The notes: generated by a model not told the origin, from the letters alone. DNA of 64,000 nt from Aquimarina intermedia (GCF_008124785.1 NZ_VNHU01000003.1:1-64000); one strand, 5' to 3'; positions 34,697 to 44,559 are shown, counted from the stretch's first letter. A program made the numbers and translations.

Positions 34697-36253
34697 ATGA
34701 CAACATTAGTAAAGGGGCTTTTCAAATTTATGATATTCATGTCACTCATTTTAAGTGTTAGCTGTGATGTAGAGGATGGAATTGACGGAAGTAACGGTAA
34801 AGATGGAATAGATGGAAAGGACGGGACTGACGGTGAAGATGGCAAAAATGGTAGTGATTTTGTGCCAGAACCAACCATGTTTGCCAACAAGTCAAGCATG
34901 GAACCTTTAGTGGCTATGGCACCACAATTTAACTATGTAAAAGCGTATTCCTTAATTAGTACACCAGACATCATAAACGAATCGTTTCAGTTAGCAGGTT
35001 CTGCAGATGGCGCCGGGTTCTTAAAAGAAGGAGATGGCTATATTTATGTCGTTAATTGCGAGGATAGTTATTCCGTTGCTCGTATTAGGTTGGACGAGAA
35101 TTTAATTCCGATAGCTGGAGATTATCTTCTTAACTCAGGAGTCTCTGATTTTGCAAGGCAATGCTCAGGAACTATGTGGGAAGCAAGTATTCATGGAGGT
35201 ACCAGCGATCTGTTCTTATCGGCATCAGAGAGTATCAATTACGATGTTAAAGGAATTGATCCCAGAATTGCAACACCAACACCTAATGCTGATTTTGGAT
35301 TAGATGCTCTAGGTGAATTCTCATGGGAAAATGCAGTACCACTGCCAAAAAACGCTTATTCGGGAAAAACTGTTATTGTGGGCGGAGATGATGACTCTAG
35401 TGGATCTGAAGGTCAGGTCACGCTATATTATTCTGAAAATGGAGATGCAGATTTAGAAAATGGTAAAATATATGTATTACGATTTAAACAAATCTCTGAC
35501 GGAGCGAGCGGTGTTCAGAATGTTGTTGCTAATACAACATATAACGAAGCTAGTTTGGATTTTGGAGTATCCTATGATGTGGAGTTTGTTGAAATAACTG
35601 ACGGAAAGAATCTGACCAAAAATGAAATGGAAATTGCTTGCCAGGATGTATTCGCTTCGCAATTTATGCGAGTAGAGGATGTGGACTATCAGAAAGGTGC
35701 CGATGCCAATGGTAGAAATGTGTTTTTTGCTGTAACGGGGAGAGGTCCGGGAAGAGGAACGTATAATGATTGGGGTACTGTATATAAATTAGAGTTGGAT
35801 GAGAACGCACCACTAACCGGTAAGTTAACTCAAATAATCAGTGGAAATACAGATACTAATAACATGGATGGTAATCTGTCAGAGTTACAAAGTCCTGATA
35901 ATATATGTGTAACCGAGAATTTTGTGTATGTACAAGAGGATCCTAACTCTTTTGATCGGGGTCATGCAGCGCAAATATATCAAACTGATATAAATGGGAA
36001 CAATCCTACTAAAGTTTTAGAATTAGTAGTTCGTCAGGATTTAGCACAAGGTAATAGTACAGGTTTCAGTGGTGAATTTGGTTCTTTGATCGACGTATCA
36101 GACAAAGTAGGGGCATCCAACACATTTATTCTTGCAGTTCAGCCGCATTATTGGAGAAATGAAGACTTTAAAGGTTTAGATGGTGATATTAATGCGACGT
36201 ACGAAGATAATCAAGCCTCTCAAATAGTCATTTTAAAAGGTTTACCAAGGTAG
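34697..36253 (+). CDS. Collagen-stalked PhoX-like (DUF839) lipoprotein
   Basis: A 518-residue lipoprotein with lipobox ending LSVSC (Cys23) followed by acidic residues, in the manner of the Bacteroidetes surface-lipoprotein export signal. Residues 28-54 are nine Gly-x-y triplets (GIDGSNGKDGIDGKDG and on), a collagen-like stalk. The rest (60-518) is a beta-rich domain that resembles the PhoX/DUF839 beta-propeller: GRGPGRGTYNDWGTVYKLEL and LQSPDNICVTENFVYVQED are in the expected order. PhoX is a calcium and iron dependent alkaline phosphatase; activity here is not certain. A di-haem peroxidase gene follows, separated by a hairpin. Confidence 0.75.
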   Translation: MTTLVKGLFKFMIFMSLILSVSCDVEDGIDGSNGKDGIDGKDGTDGEDGKNGSDFVPEPTMFANKSSMEPLVAMAPQFNYVKAYSLISTPDIINESFQLAGSADGAGFLKEGDGYIYVVNCEDSYSVARIRLDENLIPIAGDYLLNSGVSDFARQCSGTMWEASIHGGTSDLFLSASESINYDVKGIDPRIATPTPNADFGLDALGEFSWENAVPLPKNAYSGKTVIVGGDDDSSGSEGQVTLYYSENGDADLENGKIYVLRFKQISDGASGVQNVVANTTYNEASLDFGVSYDVEFVEITDGKNLTKNEMEIACQDVFASQFMRVEDVDYQKGADANGRNVFFAVTGRGPGRGTYNDWGTVYKLELDENAPLTGKLTQIISGNTDTNNMDGNLSELQSPDNICVTENFVYVQEDPNSFDRGHAAQIYQTDINGNNPTKVLELVVRQDLAQGNSTGFSGEFGSLIDVSDKVGASNTFILAVQPHYWRNEDFKGLDGDINATYEDNQASQIVILKGLPR

Positions 36254-36277
36254 CCTGGTATTAGTAATTAGCAATAG

Positions 36278-36318
36278 AAAAGATCTTTATCATAACAGAT
36301 AAAGATTCTTTTCTTTTT
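36278..36318 (+). terminator. Intrinsic terminator or attenuator between PhoX-like and peroxidase genes
   Basis: AAAAGATCTTTATC (36278-36291) pairs with GATAAAGATTCTTTT (36298-36312) with one bulged base, followed by a T-rich tail CTTTTT. It lies in the 75-base gap and would make the downstream gene less expressed than the first. Confidence 0.65.
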
Positions 36319-36328
36319 AGTCATTCCT

Positions 36329-38158
36329 ATGAAACAAAAACACATGAAAGCATCTATTGGTCTATTTTTAATATTTTGTTTTTTCTCTTGTAATAAAAAA
36401 GAAGCGCATTATGAACCTAATTGGACAGCTGTACAAAATTATTATTCGAATAATTTAACGAAGGCTATCGGTTTGCTTAATGAATTGCGGAATGAAGACT
36501 TAGCAATAGAAGATGCAAAACGACTCTTTGAGTTGACCAGAAATGCTTTTAAGAAAGCGGAACCTTATGCTTCATATCTTAACCCCGAGGTTGGACATCG
36601 TGTAAATGGTCCGGCATTACCGATATTTAAAGAAGATAATCAAAAAGTGTTAAATCCTGTCGGATTACAAGCTCTTGAAGAGTCAATTTATCGGGAGCGG
36701 TTAAACACTCCGCAGTTTATAAGGGAGCTGGATATAACCATTGGCTTACTGGAAACTTTAAAAAAAACAGTAATAAAAAAGTCACTGAATCCGCAGCGAT
36801 TTTTTATAGCAACGCATCAGCAACTTTTACGTATTATAAGTTTAGGGATCACAGGTTTTGATACCCCTGCAAGTAATTTGGGAATAAAAGAAGCTGGAGT
36901 ATCCTTACAAAGTTTAGCTTATGTATATAAAAAAAGTATACAATACGATATAAGGGGGAAAGATATAAAATTAGATAAAAAATTTCTCATAGAAATAGAA
37001 TCGGCTATTCATTTTACAAACGAACAACCATCATTTGAGGATTTTGACCGCTATACATTCATCAAAAATCATATGAACCCAATTACCAGATCTTGGGTTG
37101 CTATTCGCAAGAAAAGTGGTTTGTGGAATGGAAATTCCAGTTACCCTTTCAATTTTGACGCACCTACTTTTTTTGAAAGTAACACTTTTAATGAAGCCTA
37201 TTTTACATCGTCTATAAATCGAAATGTATCTGTAGACCAGATAACGCTGGGAGAAAAGTTGTTTTTTGATAAGAATCTTTCCAAAACGAAGAATATGGCT
37301 TGTGCAACATGTCATCATCCCGATAAAGGCTATAGCGACAATAAAATCAGTAGTTTAGATAATAAAGGGAATCCGTTGCAACGTAATACACCTACACTCA
37401 TAAATAGCGTGTATCAACGTAGTTTTTTCTGGGATGGAAGATCTCAAACATTATTAGATCAGATTTCATCGGTTTTTACGAATACCAAAGAATTTGATAA
37501 TGCGGTGCATCAATTTTCAGAAGACATTTTACAAGATAGCACGTATGTGAGATTATTTAAAAAAGCTTATGGTCGGATCTCAAATAAAAATACTGAGGTG
37601 ATAAAAGCAATTTCGTCATATATCAGCACACTTAATGGATTTGATTCTAAGTTTGATAAAAACATAAGAGGAGAAGAAGACACATTTACCGAACAGGAAA
37701 AACTTGGTTTTAATCTGTTTACAGGAAAAGCGCTTTGTGCTACCTGTCATTTTATTCCTTTGACAAATGGTACTGTTCCGCCTTTTTATACAGAGACCGA
37801 GAAAGAAGTAATCGGCGTTCCCAAAAACATGGATAATAAAGAATTGGACAATGATTATGGTTTCTATTGGAAATTTAAGGAGCCTTTGCATAAAGGAATG
37901 TTTAAAACGCCTACTGTTCGCAACGCGACATTAACAGCACCTTATATGCATAATGGTGTATATGAGTCATTAGACCAAGTGATGGAGTTTTATAATTTGG
38001 GCGGTGGAGCAGGATTAGGTTTTAATGTAGCACATCAAACTCTGCCGTTTGATAAGTTAGAACTTGACGATGAAGAATTAAAAGCGCTGGTAGCATATCT
38101 CAAAACCTTAACAGACAGTTCTAAACATTCCAGTAAATTTGTAATGGATAATTACTAA
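36329..38158 (+). CDS. Di-haem cytochrome c peroxidase/MauG-like lipoprotein
   Basis: A 609-residue lipoprotein (lipobox FFSCNKK). Residues 25-260 are a helical domain with some likeness to imelysin-type proteins, including YASYLNPEVGHRVNGPALPI and a GLQALEESIYRE segment. From 290 on there is a cytochrome c peroxidase/MauG domain with two haem sites: CATCHH (Cys325, Cys328, His329) and CATCHF (Cys470, Cys473, His474). TPTVRNATLTAPYMHNGVYES is typical of the family. It may use peroxide or oxidise a partner; partner unknown. It is paired with the PhoX-like gene. An ATG five codons further in is also possible. Confidence 0.88.
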   Translation: MKQKHMKASIGLFLIFCFFSCNKKEAHYEPNWTAVQNYYSNNLTKAIGLLNELRNEDLAIEDAKRLFELTRNAFKKAEPYASYLNPEVGHRVNGPALPIFKEDNQKVLNPVGLQALEESIYRERLNTPQFIRELDITIGLLETLKKTVIKKSLNPQRFFIATHQQLLRIISLGITGFDTPASNLGIKEAGVSLQSLAYVYKKSIQYDIRGKDIKLDKKFLIEIESAIHFTNEQPSFEDFDRYTFIKNHMNPITRSWVAIRKKSGLWNGNSSYPFNFDAPTFFESNTFNEAYFTSSINRNVSVDQITLGEKLFFDKNLSKTKNMACATCHHPDKGYSDNKISSLDNKGNPLQRNTPTLINSVYQRSFFWDGRSQTLLDQISSVFTNTKEFDNAVHQFSEDILQDSTYVRLFKKAYGRISNKNTEVIKAISSYISTLNGFDSKFDKNIRGEEDTFTEQEKLGFNLFTGKALCATCHFIPLTNGTVPPFYTETEKEVIGVPKNMDNKELDNDYGFYWKFKEPLHKGMFKTPTVRNATLTAPYMHNGVYESLDQVMEFYNLGGGAGLGFNVAHQTLPFDKLELDDEELKALVAYLKTLTDSSKHSSKFVMDNY

Positions 38159-38198
38159 ATATTTAAACATGTATGAGTAGAGCTTTGTTATAACCTAT

Positions 38199-38966
38199 TT
38201 AAAATTTTTCAAACACTCCTAATCCAAATAATGCATAATCATATTTGACAGGGTCTTCTGGACAGAACATCCGTAAGCTTTTGTCTAGTTCTGATAAGGC
38301 TTTACCATCATTTTGTTTACGATTGATCAGACCAAGTTTACGAGCTACATTTCCAGAATGAACATCCAAGGGACATGATAAAATACTGGGTGAAATCGAC
38401 GGCCAAATACCCAAATCTACACCACGATTTGAATCGCGAACCATCCATCTTAAAAACATATGAATACGTTTGGCAGCAGAATTTTTCAAAGGATCGCTTA
38501 CATGTTTTTCTGTACGGGTGGGATGGGGTAACGAGAAAAATTCCTTTTTAAATTCATGAATTGCTAGATTGAGGTCGGATTGTTGCGCAAATTTCGAATA
38601 AAACGCTTCCATATCCGTATAGTTATTATACAGTGCTCGTAATGCCTTTATAAAGTATGTGAGATCAATTGCATTAAAGGTTCTGTGTACAAATCCCTCC
38701 AAATGATCTAAGGAATCTTCAGAATGATGCATCACAAAATTATAGGGATCATTGCCCATGAGCTCCATCATGTGGTGTGCATTTTTAAGAATACTTTTTC
38801 TATTTCCCCAAGAAATCGTAGCAGTTAAGAATCCTGAGATTTCTATATCTCGCTTATTACTATAAAGATGTGGTATTTGTATAGGATCTGTTTCAATAAA
38901 CCTAGGTTGTTCATAATAAGCAGCTTTTTGATCCAAAAATGATTTTAATTCGGTTTGAGTTTTCAA
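38199..38966 (-). CDS. TIGR02757 family protein
   Basis: A protein of about 255 residues of the TIGR02757 (DUF2400) family, found in Bacteroidetes and others, function unknown. Recognisable blocks: DPIQIPHLYSNKRDIEISGF, ATISWGNRKSILKNA, and LRWMVRDSNRGVDLGIW, then LDVHSGNVARKLGL. The last part looks like a helix-hairpin-helix-like DNA-glycosylase fold. The start is uncertain. TTG at 38966 (reads LKTQTELKSFLDQ) gives the usual N-terminus. An in-frame ATG at 39026 adds 20 residues with two Cys and many Lys that do not fit the family, although a TAnnTTTG element (39045-39052) lies 18 bases before it. It converges on the peroxidase gene. Confidence 0.85.
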   Translation of the reverse strand: MKTQTELKSFLDQKAAYYEQPRFIETDPIQIPHLYSNKRDIEISGFLTATISWGNRKSILKNAHHMMELMGNDPYNFVMHHSEDSLDHLEGFVHRTFNAIDLTYFIKALRALYNNYTDMEAFYSKFAQQSDLNLAIHEFKKEFFSLPHPTRTEKHVSDPLKNSAAKRIHMFLRWMVRDSNRGVDLGIWPSISPSILSCPLDVHSGNVARKLGLINRKQNDGKALSELDKSLRMFCPEDPVKYDYALFGLGVFEKF

Positions 38967-39044
38967 TATGTAATTGATTTTAAAGATAAAAGTAAGACAA
39001 TTTTTAATTCTACAATCACACAACATAGTTTAGCCACATCAGTA

Positions 39045-39052
39045 CAAAGTTA
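39045..39052 (-). promoter_or_regulatory. TAnnTTTG -7 element upstream of the TIGR02757 gene
   Basis: CAAAGTTA reads TAACTTTG on the minus strand. It lies 78 bases before the TTG start and 18 before the alternative ATG at 39026, so it serves either. Confidence 0.35.
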
Positions 39053-39191
39053 AAACCGTAAATAGGGGGTTTTATCAATTGATTTTCAGAAAATAAGATG
39101 TCAAGAGATCAAACTTTTCCTATTTTTAAATAACTAAAATAATATGTTTCTTCTTTATCAACATTTCTGATATTAATTTTTTTACAAAACT

Positions 39192-40247
39192 ATGGAAACA
39201 AAAGAATTTCTATTTCTGTTATTTGGCGTACAAACCTTTATTATATCAGGAATTTTATTTTTTTATCGATCAGAAAAACGTAAGCTGAATCATTATCTGG
39301 GGTTATTCTTCCTCACTCTACTTGTGGAGATTGTTTTTTGTTTCGTTTATAATGACAAGGTGCACCCATCTTTATACTATCTGCCATTTCGGTTTAATTT
39401 ACTCAGTATGAATTTTTTATTTCTATACGCTGCTGAAACTGCAGGTAAAGAAATTAAAAATAAATGGCAAACCTATATCCCTGCAAGCATAGAGGTTATG
39501 GTTTTTTCTTTACTTTTTATTTTGGTTACGATAAATCCTGCAATTAATGAGTACATACAAACTACGTTTTTTTGGAACCTTGTATCACTGGTTTCTGCAT
39601 CATACATTATAGTAATGTGTATATTAATTATTAAAGTGGTGACGTACCATCGTAAAATACTTGGTAGGTTTTATGCCAAAACACGATTCAAATCTATGCT
39701 ATGGTTGGGGATCTTTAGCGCCTTATGTATAATATTTAATGTTTTGGCCTATATCAAATTGAATTATTTAAATAATGAATACTTAACATTGATTTTTGAT
39801 GTAATGTACCTTACACTGATGTATTATATCACCATTGCCAGTCTTGTTCAGATTAATATCATAAATACGACCAAAATTAACAGAACTCAAGAAAACACTC
39901 AAAATTTGAGAAAGATATATGCAGTTGTCAAGCGACATATGGAGGTGGACAAAGCGTACTTAGATCCCAGTCTTAACTTACGTAAAATTTCGAGGAGTGT
40001 TGCACTACCCCAGCGTAACATCTCTAAAGCAATTAATGCTATTGAAAATAAAAATTTAAACACTTTTATCAATTCATATCGAATAGAAGAATTTAAAAAA
40101 TTATTACAATCCAATACGCATCAAAAATACAGTATCTCTGCAATTGCTGATGAAGTCGGCTTTAATTCACGGGCTTCCTTCTACAAAAACTTTAAAGATA
40201 TTGTTGGGGAGTCACCTACTGCATATGCTAAAAATATAAGTAGTTGA
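39192..40247 (+). CDS. Membrane-anchored AraC-family transcriptional regulator
   Basis: A 351-residue protein. Residues 1-225 contain about seven hydrophobic helices with METKEFLFLLFGVQTFIISG at the start. Residues 245-351 are an AraC/XylS-type DNA-binding domain with two helix-turn-helix units: SLNLRKISRSVALPQRNISK and, nearer the C-terminus, YSISAIADEVGFNSRASFYK. The helices could sense a membrane or external signal and hold the regulator at the membrane, a known layout in Flavobacteria. An M57 metalloprotease gene follows 132 bases later on the same strand and is a candidate target, by position only. Confidence 0.88.
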   Translation: METKEFLFLLFGVQTFIISGILFFYRSEKRKLNHYLGLFFLTLLVEIVFCFVYNDKVHPSLYYLPFRFNLLSMNFLFLYAAETAGKEIKNKWQTYIPASIEVMVFSLLFILVTINPAINEYIQTTFFWNLVSLVSASYIIVMCILIIKVVTYHRKILGRFYAKTRFKSMLWLGIFSALCIIFNVLAYIKLNYLNNEYLTLIFDVMYLTLMYYITIASLVQINIINTTKINRTQENTQNLRKIYAVVKRHMEVDKAYLDPSLNLRKISRSVALPQRNISKAINAIENKNLNTFINSYRIEEFKKLLQSNTHQKYSISAIADEVGFNSRASFYKNFKDIVGESPTAYAKNISS

Positions 40248-40379
40248 TCTAAAGGTATTTGAATGTTCGAAATCTTGTTATGAGACGTCTTAATACAGGA
40301 TTTGAGACACTTGATTGTTGTTATTTTGAATTTAATAACTGAGCTTTGAATTCATAACACAAACTCAATTTAAATAATT

Positions 40380-41219
40380 ATGAAAAATGTAAAACAAATT
40401 GCACTCTGTGCATTAGTAACTGGTGGTCTGTTATTTACCGCCTGTCAAAAAGAGGAGATTTCGAATGAAGTCCAAGAGGTTAACAGCGAACCAACCAAAG
40501 AACAGTTGAGCCAATTGTTTGATATGGGGGTGAACATCCATGATGTTACTATTCAAAAACTTTCATTGCTCGACGGGAGTAGTGCAGACTATTTTGTTTC
40601 TGGAGATATTACAGTTCCTGTGGAGGGTTTTGAGAACCTACCTAAATTAGAGACTAATACTAATGGAACTAAGCAGTATCACACAAATAATTTAATTTCA
40701 AGTTCAAACAGAACCATTGATGTATTAGGCTACACTGGTGGTGGGGGTCAAGGGTTAAATAGTACGAACCAAGAAGCTTTGAGGCGAGCGGTCGCAAACT
40801 TCAATAATGTTAACTCAACATTAAATATGAGATTATCGTTTGGAACAAATTATCAAGCGGCAGACTTAGTAGTGTATGTTCGATGGGACTTAGGAGGTGG
40901 TGGTCTTGCCGGTTTCCCTTCTGGCGGCAAAGCATACAAATGGGCCAGAATTGGACCTAGGGTTTCCAATTATGGAGTTACGTATGCTACACATGTAATT
41001 ACGCATGAAATGGGACACTGTATTGGTCTAAGACATACGGATTGGTTTGCAAGATCATGTGATGGTAGTAATGAGGGAGCTGGTTCTGTGGGAGCAATTC
41101 ATATTCCGGGAACGCCTACGGGCATTGACAGAACCTCTATTATGATATCGTGTGCGACAGGTAATGAGAACGGTGTACTTAACAGTAATGATGTTACTGC
41201 TATTGAGTATCTGTATTAA
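40380..41219 (+). CDS. M57-family zinc metalloprotease lipoprotein
   Basis: A 279-residue protein with a lipobox (LFTACQKEE), the Glu/Lys residues after Cys being like the Bacteroidetes surface export signal. The zinc motif HEMGHCIGLRH (H209, E210, H213, H219) fits the dual-action HEIGH peptidase M57 family. A methionine that could serve as a met-turn occurs later in TSIMISC. Residues 22-110 look like a pro-region. It is probably held on the cell surface or in the periplasm and cleaves proteins; targets are unknown. It follows a membrane AraC regulator and ends at a hairpin terminator. Confidence 0.9.
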   Translation: MKNVKQIALCALVTGGLLFTACQKEEISNEVQEVNSEPTKEQLSQLFDMGVNIHDVTIQKLSLLDGSSADYFVSGDITVPVEGFENLPKLETNTNGTKQYHTNNLISSSNRTIDVLGYTGGGGQGLNSTNQEALRRAVANFNNVNSTLNMRLSFGTNYQAADLVVYVRWDLGGGGLAGFPSGGKAYKWARIGPRVSNYGVTYATHVITHEMGHCIGLRHTDWFARSCDGSNEGAGSVGAIHIPGTPTGIDRTSIMISCATGNENGVLNSNDVTAIEYLY

Positions 41220-41246
41220 AGTTTGGGATTTTTAATAGTATTCAGG

Positions 41247-41270
41247 GCTGTCCTTAGGGACAGCTTTTTT
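41247..41270 (+). terminator. Intrinsic terminator of the M57 protease gene
   Basis: GCTGTCC (41247-41253) pairs with GGACAGC (41258-41264) with a 4-base loop, followed by six T. The last T run touches the end of the convergent lolD gene. Confidence 0.8.
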
Positions 41271-41931
41271 ATAACCGAATGTTGCCATCTACCATAAATA
41301 ACTTGCGATCAGCCATATCTGCAAGTTCTTCATTATGAGTTACAATAACAAAAGTTTGTCCAAACTTATCTCGTAGTTCAAAGAAAAGATTATGTAACTT
41401 TTTTGCAGCTTCGCTGTCCAGATTTCCCGACGGTTCATCGGCAAAAACTACCTTAGGGTTATTTATCAAGGCGCGAGCCACAGCAACGCGTTGTTGCTCA
41501 CCTCCTGATAGGGCTGATGGCTTATGGTCACAACGCTCAGATAATCCCAAAAAATCTAATAATTCTTTCGCACGTCTAATGGCTTCAGCCTTAGGTGTGT
41601 TTTTGATAAAAGCGGGAATACAAACATTTTCTAATGCTGTAAATTCTGGCAGTAATTGATGAAATTGAAAAATAAAACCAAGCTTTTCATTTCTGAATTT
41701 TGCCAATTGTTTTTGTGAAAGTGATTTGATGGAAGTATTATTTATAATAAGTTCACTTTCTTTTGTAGTATCAGCTTTGTCCAACGTACCCAAAATTTGC
41801 AGTAAGGTGGTTTTACCTGCTCCAGAAGCACCCACAATAGATACAACTTCGCCTTCTTGTATGTGCAAATCCACACCCTTAAGCACAGACAGTGCACCAT
41901 AGGTTTTAAAAATCTGGGTCGCCTTGATCAT
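41269..41931 (-). CDS. lolD: ABC transporter ATP-binding protein, LolD type
   Basis: A 220-residue ABC ATPase, with Walker [13 protein letters not shown] loop [16 protein letters not shown], signature [15 protein letters not shown], Walker [15 protein letters not shown] and the H loop VTHNEELA. The spacing and the [11 protein letters not shown] segment are those of LolD, which powers release of lipoproteins from the inner membrane with LolC/E. The membrane partners are not in this window. A CBM9/DUF5916 barrel gene lies 57 bases upstream on the same strand, so co-transcription is possible. Confidence 0.9.
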   Translation of the reverse strand: MIKATQIFKTYGALSVLKGVDLHIQEGEVVSIVGASGAGKTTLLQILGTLDKADTTKESELIINNTSIKSLSQKQLAKFRNEKLGFIFQFHQLLPEFTALENVCIPAFIKNTPKAEAIRRAKELLDFLGLSERCDHKPSALSGGEQQRVAVARALINNPKVVFADEPSGNLDSEAAKKLHNLFFELRDKFGQTFVIVTHNEELADMADRKLFMVDGNIRL

Positions 41932-41988
41932 AAACGTAATTTAAACGGTGAAAGTAAACATTATTCGATGATATTACAATCTAAATTA

Positions 41989-44418
41989 TTAGGTAGAACG
42001 TTTAAAATTATTGATATCCAAAAAGTATACAATACGCAAAGAAAGTGTATGCTGGATAGGTTGATCGAATAAGTTGTCCATACTCTCTGTATAATTTATT
42101 GTTGACAGTTCATCTTGATTAAATATCTGATTACGATAGAGAAGTGTCGCTTCACTACCCGGAGCAAAGCGCCAGTTGAAACTTAAGTCCAGATTCCAAA
42201 TGTTGAAATTTCTATTAGGGTCATCATCTTCTTCATAAATATAAGCGGCTTGGGTACGTGTTCCATCTTCGTTTAGGGTAGAGAAAATATTTTCAGAGTA
42301 ATCGGCAGTACTCCAGAAGTTTCTAAATTTTAAGTTGACCGCTTTAAACGGATCAAAATTATAGCTTAAACTAATCGAATTTTCGAGCGAAGTAATATCA
42401 CGTTGTCCGAAATAAATAATATCATCTTCATTATCGACATAACCGATATTTTTATTCCTAAGACGATATTCAGATCGTACGATCATTAATAATTTGTCAG
42501 AAAAGCGGTACCGTGGAGCAAGTTCTAACTCAAAATTTTGGCGATCGTTACCTAACCATTCTCTTAAACCAATACTAGCATCGTACGCAAATTTTTTGCG
42601 ATAATCAGAAGAAACCCAGAGTCGACCTCCTACGTTTTCTTTGAACGTAATAAATCTGCCGTCAACACGTGGCTCAAAGTAATCATCGTTATCAGAGTTG
42701 TAATTCATAAACCCTCCAAATGCAAGACGTTCCTTAGTAACAAAAAACCACTCGCCTCCAATAGTATTTTGAGTAGTCACACTTGGATCATATAACCGTC
42801 TATGCCGAATAAACATCCCGATACGATACTCATTGAACAAGTCTGTTGGTTTAAATATTTGATACGATGCGCTTACTCTAAAATTATTATAATTATTTCT
42901 GAAATTAACTCCGAAATCATTAATATCATACGTTTTATTCGCTAAATCATGACCAAAACCATAGCGGAATTGACCTTTAATGCGATCAAAATCAATTTCT
43001 GATGAGAAACCGGAAACGTTAGAGTCTACCAAATTTAATCGACTTACAATAGCACGCCCTGTCAATCGATAACTATTGGCACGGTTAGTTAAATTCCATG
43101 CTAAGGCTGAAGTGTTGGCATCCCTAAATTCACTTCCGCTTCGCGTCACATTTGTATTGATCAGTGATATGGATGAGTTTTGATTAAATAATTGATCCAC
43201 AACAAAAACGTTGTAATTTGTCAAAGGCTCTACTACTTTATTACGTGTGTTTCCAGAAACAGTATCTGTAATAGTCACAGCTGTTTTCTCTGTAATAGCG
43301 TTGAAAAAGCCAATTCCTAAATTATCTTTTGTACGTCCTGAGATTTTTAAGGCATTTAAAAGATTCACTTTATCAGGCGTATCTTCGGCAACTTCGTGTT
43401 GTGCTAAATCGTCATCTGTTAACCTTTGCGAAGGTTTACTACCTACTCTTCTCGAGAAGAAAATATTTCCTTTATTAAAGAGTTCCGTTCCCTCAGTAAA
43501 GAATTGACGATTTTCACTAAATGTTTGTTCAAAAGGTCCCAAGTTAAGTCTCACATTATCAAAAGAGGCCTGACCAAAATCGGGAATTAACGTAGCATCA
43601 AGTGTAAAACTATCATTCAGACCATATTTAACGTCCATACCGGCGCTGAAATTTGTTTCTATTTTGCTGTCAAAGCTGGAGACACCACCTTGAACAAAAG
43701 GAAAAAATGTTAAACGTACCGGAGGGTTTATATCGCTGACCCCTTGAACCAAACCATTGTATTGTGTTTGTTGTCCTACCGAGTTATCAATGCGGGACCA
43801 CGTATGTGTTTCATTCTGTCGAGTAAGCTTTCTATAAAAATTCACGCTCCAATCCTGTACTTCGGATTCTGGAAAGCGAAGGGCATTATACGGAATTTTA
43901 AACTCTGCGTACCATCCTTTATCGTCAAAGGTTGTTTTAGCCTCAAAAACAACATTATAACTAAAATCTTCATTGAATTGATCAGCTCTGGCATCTCCAA
44001 TTGTACCAGCACTGGTTATAAAAAAACGAGTTTCATTAATACCATCATTATACGTATTGAGTGCGATGGCAAAGAAATCAGCCTGTACAAAAACATCATC
44101 TCGTTGGCTAAACTGTCTTAGTATTTTTTCCGGATCAAGATCGTACATATAAGCGGCTACATAGACCGCTTTGTTATCGTAGGCAATTTTAACTTCAGTA
44201 CGGGTATGTTCAGGAATGACTCCTTCATTACTTGGTTCGTACATGGCGAAATTACCGGATGGAGCTATAGCATTCCACACGGCATCATTTGGGTTACCAT
44301 CTATTTTTGGAGGGTTTGAAATACGGTGTGCTTGTATAGTCTTTTGATCTTGGGCGGAGGTAAGCCAAATGCAGCATATTGAGAATAAGCTTAGCATTAA
44401 GCGCATAAGTATAGTCAT
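41989..44418 (-). CDS. DUF5916 protein with CBM9-like N-terminal domain
   Basis: An 809-residue outer-membrane protein with a signal peptide (MTILMRLMLSLFSICC, ending LTSAQ). Residues 25-230 are a CBM9-like beta sandwich (AHRISNPPKIDGNPNDAVW, then DNKAVYVAAYMYDLDPEKI), followed by a DUF5916 region of many amphipathic strands that looks like an outer-membrane barrel. The family is common in Bacteroidetes and its substrate unknown. The reading frame extends to 44460, but that would run into the TAAGTTTG promoter at 44458-44465, so the ATG at 44418 was taken; 44406 is also possible. It is upstream of lolD on the same strand. Confidence 0.87.
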   Translation of the reverse strand: MTILMRLMLSLFSICCIWLTSAQDQKTIQAHRISNPPKIDGNPNDAVWNAIAPSGNFAMYEPSNEGVIPEHTRTEVKIAYDNKAVYVAAYMYDLDPEKILRQFSQRDDVFVQADFFAIALNTYNDGINETRFFITSAGTIGDARADQFNEDFSYNVVFEAKTTFDDKGWYAEFKIPYNALRFPESEVQDWSVNFYRKLTRQNETHTWSRIDNSVGQQTQYNGLVQGVSDINPPVRLTFFPFVQGGVSSFDSKIETNFSAGMDVKYGLNDSFTLDATLIPDFGQASFDNVRLNLGPFEQTFSENRQFFTEGTELFNKGNIFFSRRVGSKPSQRLTDDDLAQHEVAEDTPDKVNLLNALKISGRTKDNLGIGFFNAITEKTAVTITDTVSGNTRNKVVEPLTNYNVFVVDQLFNQNSSISLINTNVTRSGSEFRDANTSALAWNLTNRANSYRLTGRAIVSRLNLVDSNVSGFSSEIDFDRIKGQFRYGFGHDLANKTYDINDFGVNFRNNYNNFRVSASYQIFKPTDLFNEYRIGMFIRHRRLYDPSVTTQNTIGGEWFFVTKERLAFGGFMNYNSDNDDYFEPRVDGRFITFKENVGGRLWVSSDYRKKFAYDASIGLREWLGNDRQNFELELAPRYRFSDKLLMIVRSEYRLRNKNIGYVDNEDDIIYFGQRDITSLENSISLSYNFDPFKAVNLKFRNFWSTADYSENIFSTLNEDGTRTQAAYIYEEDDDPNRNFNIWNLDLSFNWRFAPGSEATLLYRNQIFNQDELSTINYTESMDNLFDQPIQHTLSLRIVYFLDINNFKRST

Positions 44419-44457
44419 AAAGTCTGTTAAAAAAATCTTACTTTCTAGGGTGAACTG

Positions 44458-44465
44458 CAAACTTA
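44458..44465 (-). promoter_or_regulatory. TAnnTTTG -7 element for the DUF5916 gene
   Basis: CAAACTTA reads TAAGTTTG on the minus strand, 39 bases before the ATG at 44418. Confidence 0.45.
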
Positions 44466-44559
44466 TGATTATTATAAAGAATTTAGTTACTAATAAAAAG
44501 TTAAAAATGAAGCTAATTGTTTATTATTAGGCTAATTTCGTTAAACAAAAAGAATTAAG

